Of a stretch of 44,268 nucleotides of DNA, positions 18,966-25,033 are shown in pieces. This stretch comes from Microbacteriaceae bacterium PS02068. Its GTDB lineage: Bacteria; Actinomycetota; Actinomycetes; Actinomycetales; Microbacteriaceae. Each line of letters starts with the position of its first letter. Position 1 is the first letter of the stretch. The stretch lies in assembly GCA_029959325.1 (NCBI GenBank), contig JASCPF010000023.1, forward strand, positions 1 to 44,268, written 5' to 3'. The notes beneath the pieces are model-generated. The model ran no database searches. It was not told where the DNA came from and saw only the letters and a program-made list of their open reading frames with translations. The translations under genes were made by a program, and so were the position numbers.

Positions 18966-19625
18966 TCAGGCACCCTTCACTGCGTTGCGGACATAGACGA
19001 TGCGGCCACGAGCACCGGGGACGGCGCCCTTGACGAGCAGCAGACCCTTCTCGGCGTCGACGGCGTGCACCGTGAGGTTGAGGACGGTCACGCGCTCGCC
19101 ACCCATACGGCCGGCCATGCGCATGCCCTTGAAGACGCGGCTCGGGGTCGACGATGCGCCGATCGAACCGGGCTTGCGGTGGTTGCGGTGTGCACCGTGC
19201 GACGCCGAGACGCCCTTGAAGTTGTGGCGCTTCATGACACCCGCGGTGCCCTTGCCCTTGCTGGTGCCGACGACGTCGACCAGCTGGCCGGCCTCGAAGG
19301 TGGCCTCGACGGTGAGCTCCTGACCGAGTGAGTAGTCAGAGGCATCCGCCGTGCGCACCTCGGTGAGGTGGCGACGCGGGGTGACGCCCGCGGCCTCGAA
19401 GTGGGCCGTGAGGGGCTGGTTGACCTTGCGCGGGTCGATCTGGCCGTAGCCGATCTGCACGGCGTTGTAGCCGTCGCGCTCGGGGGTGCGCACCTGGGTC
19501 ACCACGTTGGGGGCGACCTCGATGACGGTGACGGGAACGAGCTTGCCGTTCTCATCCCACACCTGGGTCATGCCGAGCTTGGTGCCCAGGAGTCCCTTGG
19601 AAATCTTGGAGTTGATGTCAGTCAT
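18966..19625 (-). CDS. rplC: 50S ribosomal protein L3
   Basis: This 219-residue protein starts [24 protein letters not shown] at the ATG at 19625; the open frame upstream is a shadow of rpsJ. The central loop near the peptidyl-transferase centre ([44 protein letters not shown]) is intact. L3 starts 50S assembly. It is 8 bases after rpsJ. Confidence 0.97.
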   Translation of the reverse strand: MTDINSKISKGLLGTKLGMTQVWDENGKLVPVTVIEVAPNVVTQVRTPERDGYNAVQIGYGQIDPRKVNQPLTAHFEAAGVTPRRHLTEVRTADASDYSLGQELTVEATFEAGQLVDVVGTSKGKGTAGVMKRHNFKGVSASHGAHRNHRKPGSIGASSTPSRVFKGMRMAGRMGGERVTVLNLTVHAVDAEKGLLLVKGAVPGARGRIVYVRNAVKGA

Positions 19626-19633
19626 GGCGAGCC

Positions 19634-19942
19634 TCAGAGCTTGATCTCGATGTTGACATCGGCCGGGAGGTCGAGACGCATCAGCGAGTCGACGGCCTTG
19701 GGCGTCGGGTCGATGATGTCGATGAGGCGCTTGTGGGTGCGCATCTCGAAGTGCTCGCGGCTGTCCTTGTACTTGTGGGGCGACCGGATGACGCACACGA
19801 CGTTCTTCTCGGTCGGCAGCGGCACGGGGCCGACGACGGTCGCGCCCGCACGGGTCACGGTGTCGACGATCTTCCGGGCCGAGGCGTCGATGACCTCGTG
19901 GTCGTACGACTTCAGGCGAATGCGGATCTTCTGTCCCGCCAT
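19634..19942 (-). CDS. rpsJ: 30S ribosomal protein S10
   Basis: This 102-residue protein begins [22 protein letters not shown] and ends ADVNIEIKL. It belongs to the 30S head and, as NusE, can join transcription antitermination complexes. The ATG at 19942 gives the standard length. It is the first gene of the S10 operon, with a long leader of about 270 bases from the promoter-like site at 20220-20248. Confidence 0.97.
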   Translation of the reverse strand: MAGQKIRIRLKSYDHEVIDASARKIVDTVTRAGATVVGPVPLPTEKNVVCVIRSPHKYKDSREHFEMRTHKRLIDIIDPTPKAVDSLMRLDLPADVNIEIKL

Positions 19943-20160
19943 TGTCTTCTCACTCTCCGCGTCATACCTCGAGGGCATCGGACGCACGGGGCGCTTGTGG
20001 CGCCGGGCACTACTCTTTCGAGGCGCACCACTGTTCTGATGTCAAGTCCACCGCGTCGCGCACGCGCGACATCCGCTCGCGCGGAGGTGGTGGGTTGTGA
20101 TGTTCTGCTGCCCGCGGCCTAGGCTCTCGCCGGATCCTCTCGAATCCTGGCCGACCTATG

Positions 20161-20176
20161 CACTGCCCTGGCAGTG
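20161..20176. promoter_or_regulatory. Palindrome in the S10 leader
   Basis: CACTGCC-CT-GGCAGTG is a perfect 7-bp inverted repeat with a 2-base centre, about 40 bases inside the predicted transcript start of the S10 operon. Its shape (7-2-7) matches the palindrome in the str leader at 43605-43620, though the sequence differs. It could be a protein-binding site; no function is known to me. Confidence 0.4.
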
Positions 20177-20219
20177 ATCCCGCGCAGGCCGAAGCCGCGC
20201 GAAAATGTGGAACTTGTCT

Positions 20220-20248
20220 AGTCTACGTGTCGTCCGGGCGTGTCGCAA
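20220..20248 (-). promoter_or_regulatory. Probable housekeeping promoter of the S10 operon
   Basis: On the minus strand, TTGCGA (20243-20248) and TAGACT (20220-20225) are 17 bases apart. The TAG stop codon of the signal peptidase gene (20225-20223) is the first half of the -10 box, so promoter and gene end coincide. A separate TTGACA at 20040-20045 lacks a well-spaced -10. Confidence 0.6.
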
Positions 20249-20864
20249 ACCCGGGCGTGTCGCGCCCGTCGTGCGCCTTGTCGCGCGGGCGCCGCGCGCG
20301 GTCGATCATCGACGACACGAATGCCCAGGCGGCATATCCGAACAGTGCCACCACGGCGACCGTGATCACGATCGCGCGCTGCTCGCCCTGCAGGGCGAGT
20401 GCGACCCACCCGATATACGGGATCGCATACCAGACGGTGCCGCGCACCTGCACTTCGCGGACGGGATCGACGTCTGCCGTCGGATTGGCGTCGCCCTGGG
20501 TGATGAAGAGCCGCTCACCGTCGGCGGTCATCAGCACCTGCGTCACGCGGTGGGTGACGACGGTCGGCTCGCCGCTCTTGAGCTGGTAGGTCATGATCAT
20601 GCCCGGCTCGATCTTCTCGGGATCGGTCGGACGCACGACGACCATCGTGCCGGGTGGAAGATGCGGCTCCATCGACGAGGTGAGCACGGTGAGCGTCGTC
20701 GAGCCGGTGACGGCCGGGACCACGATCGCGAGGACGCCGATACCGGCGATGACGGCGAGGACGGCGACGAGCAGCGAGTTGAGAACGAGGCGAAGCCAGC
20801 CGCCTCGGCGGCGGCGGTCACGGCGAGGCTGTGGCGACTCTTCTGCGGCGGTGTGTTCAGTCAT
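20223..20864 (-). CDS. SipW/ER-type signal peptidase I
   Basis: This 213-residue membrane protease has an N-terminal membrane helix (about residues 24-52), a catalytic domain, and a C-terminal helix (about 164-187) followed by a basic tail. The catalytic serine is Ser64 in LTSSMEPHLPPG. The second active residue is His105 in TVVTHRV, where ordinary bacterial signal peptidases have lysine; this Ser/His pairing marks the SipW (archaeal/ER-like) type. The GDANPTAD motif at 124-131 matches the family's conserved box. In Bacillus, SipW processes TasA and TapA. Here the enzyme is the last gene of a group encoding proteins with matching alternate signal peptides, its likely substrates. The ATG at 20864 overlaps the upstream stop codon (ATGA). 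Confidence 0.9.
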   Translation of the reverse strand: MTEHTAAEESPQPRRDRRRRGGWLRLVLNSLLVAVLAVIAGIGVLAIVVPAVTGSTTLTVLTSSMEPHLPPGTMVVVRPTDPEKIEPGMIMTYQLKSGEPTVVTHRVTQVLMTADGERLFITQGDANPTADVDPVREVQVRGTVWYAIPYIGWVALALQGEQRAIVITVAVVALFGYAAWAFVSSMIDRARRPRDKAHDGRDTPGFATRPDDT

Positions 20865-21628
20865 GGTGTGGGGGTGTGCGCCGTCGTCGTCTCTTCCTCG
20901 TCGTCGCGACGACGGCGACGTCCGATCACGAAGGCGAACCCGCCGCTGCCCACCGCGAGAACGGCGAGCACCGCAAGGGTCCACGGCACCGTACCACCCG
21001 TGTGCGGCAGCGAGCCAGGCTTCGTCGGCGACGTCGGGTCGACGTCGGGCACGGCGAGACACGGACTGCCCGGCGCTGCCGGGGTGCCCGCGACGGCGTC
21101 GACGAGGGTCGCGCGCAGGACGAACCTCGCCGAGCCCTGCTGCCCCTGGTCGCCGGTCAGCGCCGTGTCGATGGCCGAGCGGATGTCGAGACGCAGGCTC
21201 TCACCCGCGGCGAGCACGCGCGTGCCGCTGAGCACGGTGCAGCTGCCGTTGGCGATGGCGGTGTCGAAACCCACCGGTTGCTGCAGCGCACCTGCCGGGG
21301 TCGCGGAGAGGGCGAGGTGCGCCGCGAACGGCGGATCGTCCGTCGCAGGGTCGATCAGTTCCACGCGGAGAAGTCCCGCTGTGCTGGCGGCGTTCTTCAC
21401 CCAGACCTCTGCCGAGTCGACATCGCCCGGAACGAAACGCACCGACGGGGCGAACAGCGGCAGCGTGTTGCCCGCGGTGTAGGTGACGCCGTCGGTCGAC
21501 ACGAGCAGGTCGCCGTCGGCGGCGGATGCCGCGGACGCGGGCCCGACCACGGCGATCGCGACGGCGACGGCGAGCGAGAACGCGCCGGAGAGGAGCCACT
21601 GCAGGCCGTGACGGCGAGCCTCAGCCAA
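20861..21628 (-). CDS. Exported LPXTG-type surface protein (LPHTG sorting signal)
   Basis: This 255-residue protein has an N-terminal signal peptide (about residues 10-36, ending near ASAASA), a ~165-residue extracellular part, and a C-terminal sorting signal: LPHTG at 207-211, a hydrophobic helix, then five arginines. A 14-residue Asp/Glu/Thr tail after the arginines is unusual for such signals. The body (SVRFVPGDVDSAEVWVKNAA, GESLRLDIRSAI, SARFVLRATLV) looks like a beta-sandwich of the TasA/camelysin kind, but no family is certain. It overlaps the upstream gene by 8 bases and the signal peptidase gene by 4 bases, so the three are co-translated. It may anchor or cap a surface structure. Confidence 0.8.
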   Translation of the reverse strand: MAEARRHGLQWLLSGAFSLAVAVAIAVVGPASAASAADGDLLVSTDGVTYTAGNTLPLFAPSVRFVPGDVDSAEVWVKNAASTAGLLRVELIDPATDDPPFAAHLALSATPAGALQQPVGFDTAIANGSCTVLSGTRVLAAGESLRLDIRSAIDTALTGDQGQQGSARFVLRATLVDAVAGTPAAPGSPCLAVPDVDPTSPTKPGSLPHTGGTVPWTLAVLAVLAVGSGGFAFVIGRRRRRDDEEETTTAHTPTP

Positions 21629-22949
21629 GTCCAGCCCCTCCCGTCACCGTGCTTCCGCTTCGGGTGATGCTGAACTCCCCGAAGGCGATGTCTGTGCCGG
21701 TGGCAGAAGTGCCGAACACGATGCGGTACGTGTAGGTTCCCGCAACGGGCGTGATGGATTCGACCGTATCGCCGGCAGCGATCGAGTCGAAGGCAACCCA
21801 CACACCGCTGTCGTTCTTGCGCGCGATCGTCATGGGCTGCCCCGCGATGGTGTTGCCCCACGACAAGTCACGTGCGGCGCCCGATCCGGTGGCAGCGAGG
21901 GTCAGAGCTTCGCGCTGGAACAGCAGCTGAGCCGACGGGGCGTTGCACTCCACTGTCGTCATACCCGTGTCGGACGACGTACCCACCAGCGGGAAGCATT
22001 TGCCGGTCAACGCGGAGACGAGTTGGTAGCGTCCAGCCGTCGGCAGCTGCTGCACGTACCACTGCTGCGCGGTCGACCCCGTCACTGAGTTCTGCAGGTT
22101 CACAGCTCCCCCCGACGACGTAGAGACCCGGAGCGTGGGCTGCGCCCTGGTACGGATCGTCACGAGCGACTGAGATCCCGACACCGGCGTGAACTGCCAC
22201 CGCTGATTCGCCCCGTTGTGGCAGGAGTAGGTGAGCACAAGGCTGCCAACCCCGCCCGAACCGGAGTCGTCCATGCACAACGCCGTGTTCGCCGGGTTGC
22301 GGACGGTGAACCAGTTCGACGCGAGGCCGGGAGGGAACAAGGTCGTCACGAGCGGGTACATCCCGGCCGTCGACTGGCCATTCGTCGCGCTGGGCGCCGT
22401 GGCGACCCAGCCGCTGGCCGACAGGCTGACCGCAAGCACGGGCGCGAAGGACTGCCCGCCGGAGGGATCCGTGGCGGTCGTCCAATCGGGCAGCGTGGCG
22501 CGGACGCACACGTAACCCGTGGCACCGGCCGCCAGCGAGATGTCTCCTCCCACTGCACCCCAGGTGCCGGTCGCGACGCCCGTTGCGGGCACTGCCGTCG
22601 ACGCGGTGCAGCCGGCCGCACTCGCGACCTGCCACGCCTGCACGGTGAACTTGGTGGCGTACGCACCTGACGAGGTGATGGTGGATGTCGCCGTGCCCGC
22701 GATCGCGCTCGTGTTGGTGATGGTGTAGACGAGCGTGCTCGAGAGCGCGTTCGGCGTGTACACCGTCGTCGCGGGGTTGTCGAAGCCCGCCTGGGTGACA
22801 CCGATGGTCGAGGTCACGGCAGAGCCGGATGCCGTGGCCTGAGCGGTCCAGTAGGCCCAGGCACCACCGGCGCTGACGGCGAGCAGGAATGCCGCGACGC
22901 CGGCGATGGCGGCGACGCGGAAGCGGGGGGCGATGCGCGATGAGGTCAT
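21621..22949 (-). CDS. Alternate-signal-peptide exported protein with ricin-B-like lectin region
   Basis: This 442-residue protein has an N-terminal membrane segment followed by AYWTAQATASGSAV, the pattern of SipW-dependent signal peptides. The first part (to about residue 200) is Ala/Ser/Thr-rich and TasA-like (LVYTITNTSAIAGTATSTITSSG). A second part (about 205-345) has ricin-B/R-type lectin features: FTVRNPANTALCMDD, the QRWQF and QQWYV QxW motifs, and GKCFPLVG. R-type lectins bind sugars, so it may tether the structure to a glycan. The C-terminal ~95 residues (YTYRIVFGTSATGTDIAFGEFSI) look like another beta domain. The ATG at 22949 is preferred over one at 22982, which would overlap the upstream gene. 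Confidence 0.78.
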   Translation of the reverse strand: MTSSRIAPRFRVAAIAGVAAFLLAVSAGGAWAYWTAQATASGSAVTSTIGVTQAGFDNPATTVYTPNALSSTLVYTITNTSAIAGTATSTITSSGAYATKFTVQAWQVASAAGCTASTAVPATGVATGTWGAVGGDISLAAGATGYVCVRATLPDWTTATDPSGGQSFAPVLAVSLSASGWVATAPSATNGQSTAGMYPLVTTLFPPGLASNWFTVRNPANTALCMDDSGSGGVGSLVLTYSCHNGANQRWQFTPVSGSQSLVTIRTRAQPTLRVSTSSGGAVNLQNSVTGSTAQQWYVQQLPTAGRYQLVSALTGKCFPLVGTSSDTGMTTVECNAPSAQLLFQREALTLAATGSGAARDLSWGNTIAGQPMTIARKNDSGVWVAFDSIAAGDTVESITPVAGTYTYRIVFGTSATGTDIAFGEFSITRSGSTVTGGAGLG

Positions 22950-22959
22950 GACATGAGTC

Positions 22960-23559
22960 CTAGCTCGCGCTCTGCGCGGCATTGACGGTCACGGTGAACG
23001 ATAGCGGGCTGCCGGCTCCGGTGCCGCTCGTCCCGACGGGCAGACTCAGGACCAGGCAGTAGACCTGCGATCCGCCCGCCGCGATCACTCCCATCGTGGA
23101 GGTGGTCGCGGTGAATCCGGCCAGCGGCGCGGGCGTGCCCCCGACAGTGGCGGTGCACGCGGCGGTGCTCGCGACCGGGACCAGCAGCGCCCGTGTCGCG
23201 GCAGAGTACGCAGGAGAGGTCGTCGCGGCGATGGCCGCCGAGATGTCCATCTTCACGGAGCCCGTGTTGGCGACCGTGAACGCCCACGCGGCGGGCGTGT
23301 TCGGGCTGAGCGTTCGGTTACCGAGCGTCGCGGCTGCGGATCCGTCGATCTGGATCGCTGCGGTGCCGGCGGTGATGGTGGCGCCCGGCTGGATAGCCGT
23401 CGCGGTGAGGAAGGCGTAGGTGACGCCGGCCCCGGAAAGGCCGATGAGCACCGCCGCAGCCGAGAGCGCGACCGCTGTGATGAGTGAGCGCACGCGGCGC
23501 CGCCGCGGGCGTGCGACGTCAGGAGAGGCGACATCAGCGGTCGAGATGTCGATCGGCAT
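22960..23559 (-). CDS. SipW-dependent-type exported protein (TasA/camelysin-like)
   Basis: This 199-residue protein has a basic N-terminus (PRRRRVRS), a hydrophobic segment (about residues 26-50) and AFLTATAIQPGATITAGTAAIQI, the alternate signal peptide seen in SipW substrates. The rest (RTLSPNTPAAWAFTVANTGSVKMDI, GGSQVYCLVLSLPVG) is a single beta-rich domain like TasA/camelysin family proteins, which can polymerise into fibres. It lies 10 bases ahead of the lectin-like gene. Confidence 0.78.
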   Translation of the reverse strand: MPIDISTADVASPDVARPRRRRVRSLITAVALSAAAVLIGLSGAGVTYAFLTATAIQPGATITAGTAAIQIDGSAAATLGNRTLSPNTPAAWAFTVANTGSVKMDISAAIAATTSPAYSAATRALLVPVASTAACTATVGGTPAPLAGFTATTSTMGVIAAGGSQVYCLVLSLPVGTSGTGAGSPLSFTVTVNAAQSAS

Positions 23560-23614
23560 GGTGTCCTCCTCTTCTTACGCGGCGTGTGGTGGTGCGGGGG
23601 CCGGCTGCGCGACT

Positions 23615-23643
23615 GCGCGGGCACCCTCTCGGGGTGCCCGCGC
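23615..23643 (-). terminator. GC-rich hairpin after the alternate-signal-peptide gene
   Basis: A 12-bp perfect stem (left arm from 23615, including CGCGGGCACCC; right arm ending 23643) closes a 5-base loop. It lies about 50 bases past the stop of the gene at 23696 and has no U tract. It may partly terminate or protect the upstream mRNA, giving more of the first exported protein than of the genes after it. Confidence 0.55.
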
Positions 23644-23695
23644 GTCGTGGAGCCGAAGGGCGAGGGGCGGCGAGCTCCTTACCCTCGGGTTCTGC

Positions 23696-24304
23696 TTACG
23701 GCGTGCCGTCGACCTGGGTGACCGTCAGCGCGAAGTTCGACAGGTTGACTGCACCGGTCTTGGCGTCGTTGTCGGCGCTGATGGCCGAGGCGTCGCCGAA
23801 CGGCCAGGTGATCGTCGCGGTGATCGTCACCGGGGTGGTGTTGATGGTGTTGTTGCCGGTCTTGTTGATCTTCACGGTCGTGCCGGCGTTGACGGCGGGG
23901 GCTCCGTTGACCGAGAACGTGGTGGCTGCGGCGAGACGGCCCACGAGGTTCGTGTTCGCCGTCGTGACCGGGGTGGCGGCCGCGATCGCGCCATTCGCGA
24001 GACCGACGGTGAAGGCCAGGTTCTGACCCTCGGCGGTCACGGTGTACGTGCCGCTGTAGATGAGCTGGTCACCCGGGACGATGCGCACCGCGCCGATGTT
24101 GGTGACGGCGGTCTCCGTGCCGGTGGTGTGCTTGATCTTCCACGTCGGCGCGACGTTCTGCGCCACGTTCAGGCGTCCGGCGGTGATGTTGGTCTGGCCG
24201 GCGATGTTGGCGGTGTCGTTCCAGTAGGCGAGCGTGCCGCCGGTGCCGAGAAGGAGCAGCACGGCCGCACCGGCCGCGATGGTTCCCTTGGTCAACTTGT
24301 TCAT
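23696..24304 (-). CDS. Alternate-type signal peptide exported protein
   Basis: This 202-residue protein begins MNKLTKGTIAAGAAVLLLLGTGGTLAYWNDTANIAGQTNITAG, an almost ideal alternate (SipW-type) signal peptide with the LAYWND motif. It matches the actinobacterial family of alternate signal-mediated exported proteins usually coded beside an ER-type signal peptidase. The mature part is rich in Asn/Thr/Val and ends with NLSNFALTVTQVDGTP. It is probably the main subunit of a surface fibre or matrix (inference). The ATG at 24304 is chosen because AGAAAGG lies 6 bases upstream; the ATG two codons earlier is too close to it. It has its own long, structured upstream region. Confidence 0.82.
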   Translation of the reverse strand: MNKLTKGTIAAGAAVLLLLGTGGTLAYWNDTANIAGQTNITAGRLNVAQNVAPTWKIKHTTGTETAVTNIGAVRIVPGDQLIYSGTYTVTAEGQNLAFTVGLANGAIAAATPVTTANTNLVGRLAAATTFSVNGAPAVNAGTTVKINKTGNNTINTTPVTITATITWPFGDASAISADNDAKTGAVNLSNFALTVTQVDGTP

Positions 24305-24318
24305 GGTCATCCTTTCTC

Positions 24319-24335
24319 TGCGGAGCGCTTCCGCA
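24319..24335. promoter_or_regulatory. Small hairpin just upstream of the ribosome site
   Basis: TGCGGA (24319-24324) pairs with TCCGCA (24330-24335) across a 5-base loop, immediately upstream of the AGAAAGG ribosome site of the alternate-signal-peptide gene. Confidence 0.4.
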
Positions 24336-24421
24336 TTCGAGCGCGGCGCAGACACGCCTCGCGACGGGAGCCCTCGACAGCGACGAGCAGCCTGACGGCG
24401 CCGACGATCGCGAATTCCCCC

Positions 24422-24460
24422 GTGACCGCCATCGCTCCGGGTAGGCGATGGTCCGGTCAC
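24422..24460. promoter_or_regulatory. Bulged 14-bp hairpin in the leader of the alternate-signal-peptide gene
   Basis: GTGACCGCCATCGC (24422-24435) pairs with GCGATGG and CGGTCAC (24445-24451, 24454-24460), leaving a 2-base TC bulge and a 9-base loop. It is the largest of four palindromic elements in this 306-bp intergenic region. It could be an mRNA stabiliser or a regulatory leader; it matches no riboswitch I recognise. Confidence 0.55.
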
Positions 24461-24463
24461 TGT

Positions 24464-24482
24464 GCAGAGCGCCTCGCTCTGC
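24464..24482. promoter_or_regulatory. Perfect 8-bp hairpin in the same leader
   Basis: GCAGAGCG (24464-24471) and CGCTCTGC (24475-24482) enclose a 3-base loop, 4 bases from the larger hairpin. Confidence 0.5.
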
Positions 24483-24487
24483 CTTAC

Positions 24488-24503
24488 ATGAGACCATTCT
24501 CAT
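24488..24503. promoter_or_regulatory. Operator-like palindrome ATGAGA-N4-TCTCAT
   Basis: This 6-4-6 palindrome, less GC-rich than its surroundings, lies upstream of the hairpins and could bind a dimeric regulator. No convincing sigma-70 promoter was found beside it. The rest of the gap (24504-24610) shows no gene. Confidence 0.4.
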
Positions 24504-24610
24504 CTGGGGGACGTCGAAATACCCTCGACTTGCGGTAATCCTGTGTGAACCTCAAGCGACCACAGGAGAACGCGGGGTTCCCGTGATGTCACGCAGAGAA
24601 AACTGCAGGA

Positions 24611-25033
24611 TCAGGACGCGAAACGCTCGACGCGCAGCACGCAGTCGAACTTCTCGCCTTCGAGCGGAAACTCCGCTTTCCACTCACCCGAGGCGCCTGC
24701 CGCGACATCCGGCACGTCGACCTGGATCAGCCCGCGCGTCTGTGTGCCGTCCATCGCCGACACATAGAGGCGGTAGCTCTGCGCCGCGTCGGTCGGGTTG
24801 GTCACGGTTCCCGCGGCGACCCAGTTTCCCCCGTCACGTGCACACTGTGTGGTGCTGGCATCCTCGAGCGCACCGACCCACCCCTCCACCGAGCCCGGTT
24901 GGTCGGTGATCTCGGTGACATCCGTCGGCGCGGCGGTCGGTGTCTCGGTGACTCCGGTCGTGCCCGTGCACCCGGCCAGGGTGAGCGCCGCGAGCAGCGC
25001 GAGGGTGGTCGTGGTCAGTCGAACGGCCTTCAT
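24611..25033 (-). CDS. Small lipoprotein with FxLYD-like domain
   Basis: This 140-residue protein has a lipoprotein signal peptide with lipobox LTLAGC, so it should be lipid-anchored at Cys22 on the outer face of the membrane. The C-terminal ~75 residues (WVAAGTVTNPTDAAQSYRLYVSAMD, GASGEWKAEFPLEG) resemble an FxLYD-type beta domain often found in actinobacterial lipoproteins. Its ATG overlaps the stop codon of the giant gene (ATGA), so it is co-translated with it. It could be an assembly or anchoring partner; this is inference from position. Confidence 0.85.
   Translation of the reverse strand: MKAVRLTTTTLALLAALTLAGCTGTTGVTETPTAAPTDVTEITDQPGSVEGWVGALEDASTTQCARDGGNWVAAGTVTNPTDAAQSYRLYVSAMDGTQTRGLIQVDVPDVAAGASGEWKAEFPLEGEKFDCVLRVERFAS

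Noticed and set aside
16400..18996. Long plus-strand frames opposite rpsC, rplV, rplB and rplD
   Set aside because: The minus-strand genes are unmistakable ribosomal proteins, and the plus-strand products are low-complexity Arg/Ala/Leu sequences without family features.
20040..20045. TTGACA as the -35 box of the S10 promoter
   Set aside because: No acceptable -10 lies 16-18 bases downstream; the TTGCGA-N17-TAGACT pair at 20220-20248 is better.
24557..24581. GGAAC-N16-GTCG as an ECF-sigma promoter for the alternate-signal-peptide gene
   Set aside because: The match is short and could be chance; kept only as a weak idea in the leader finding.
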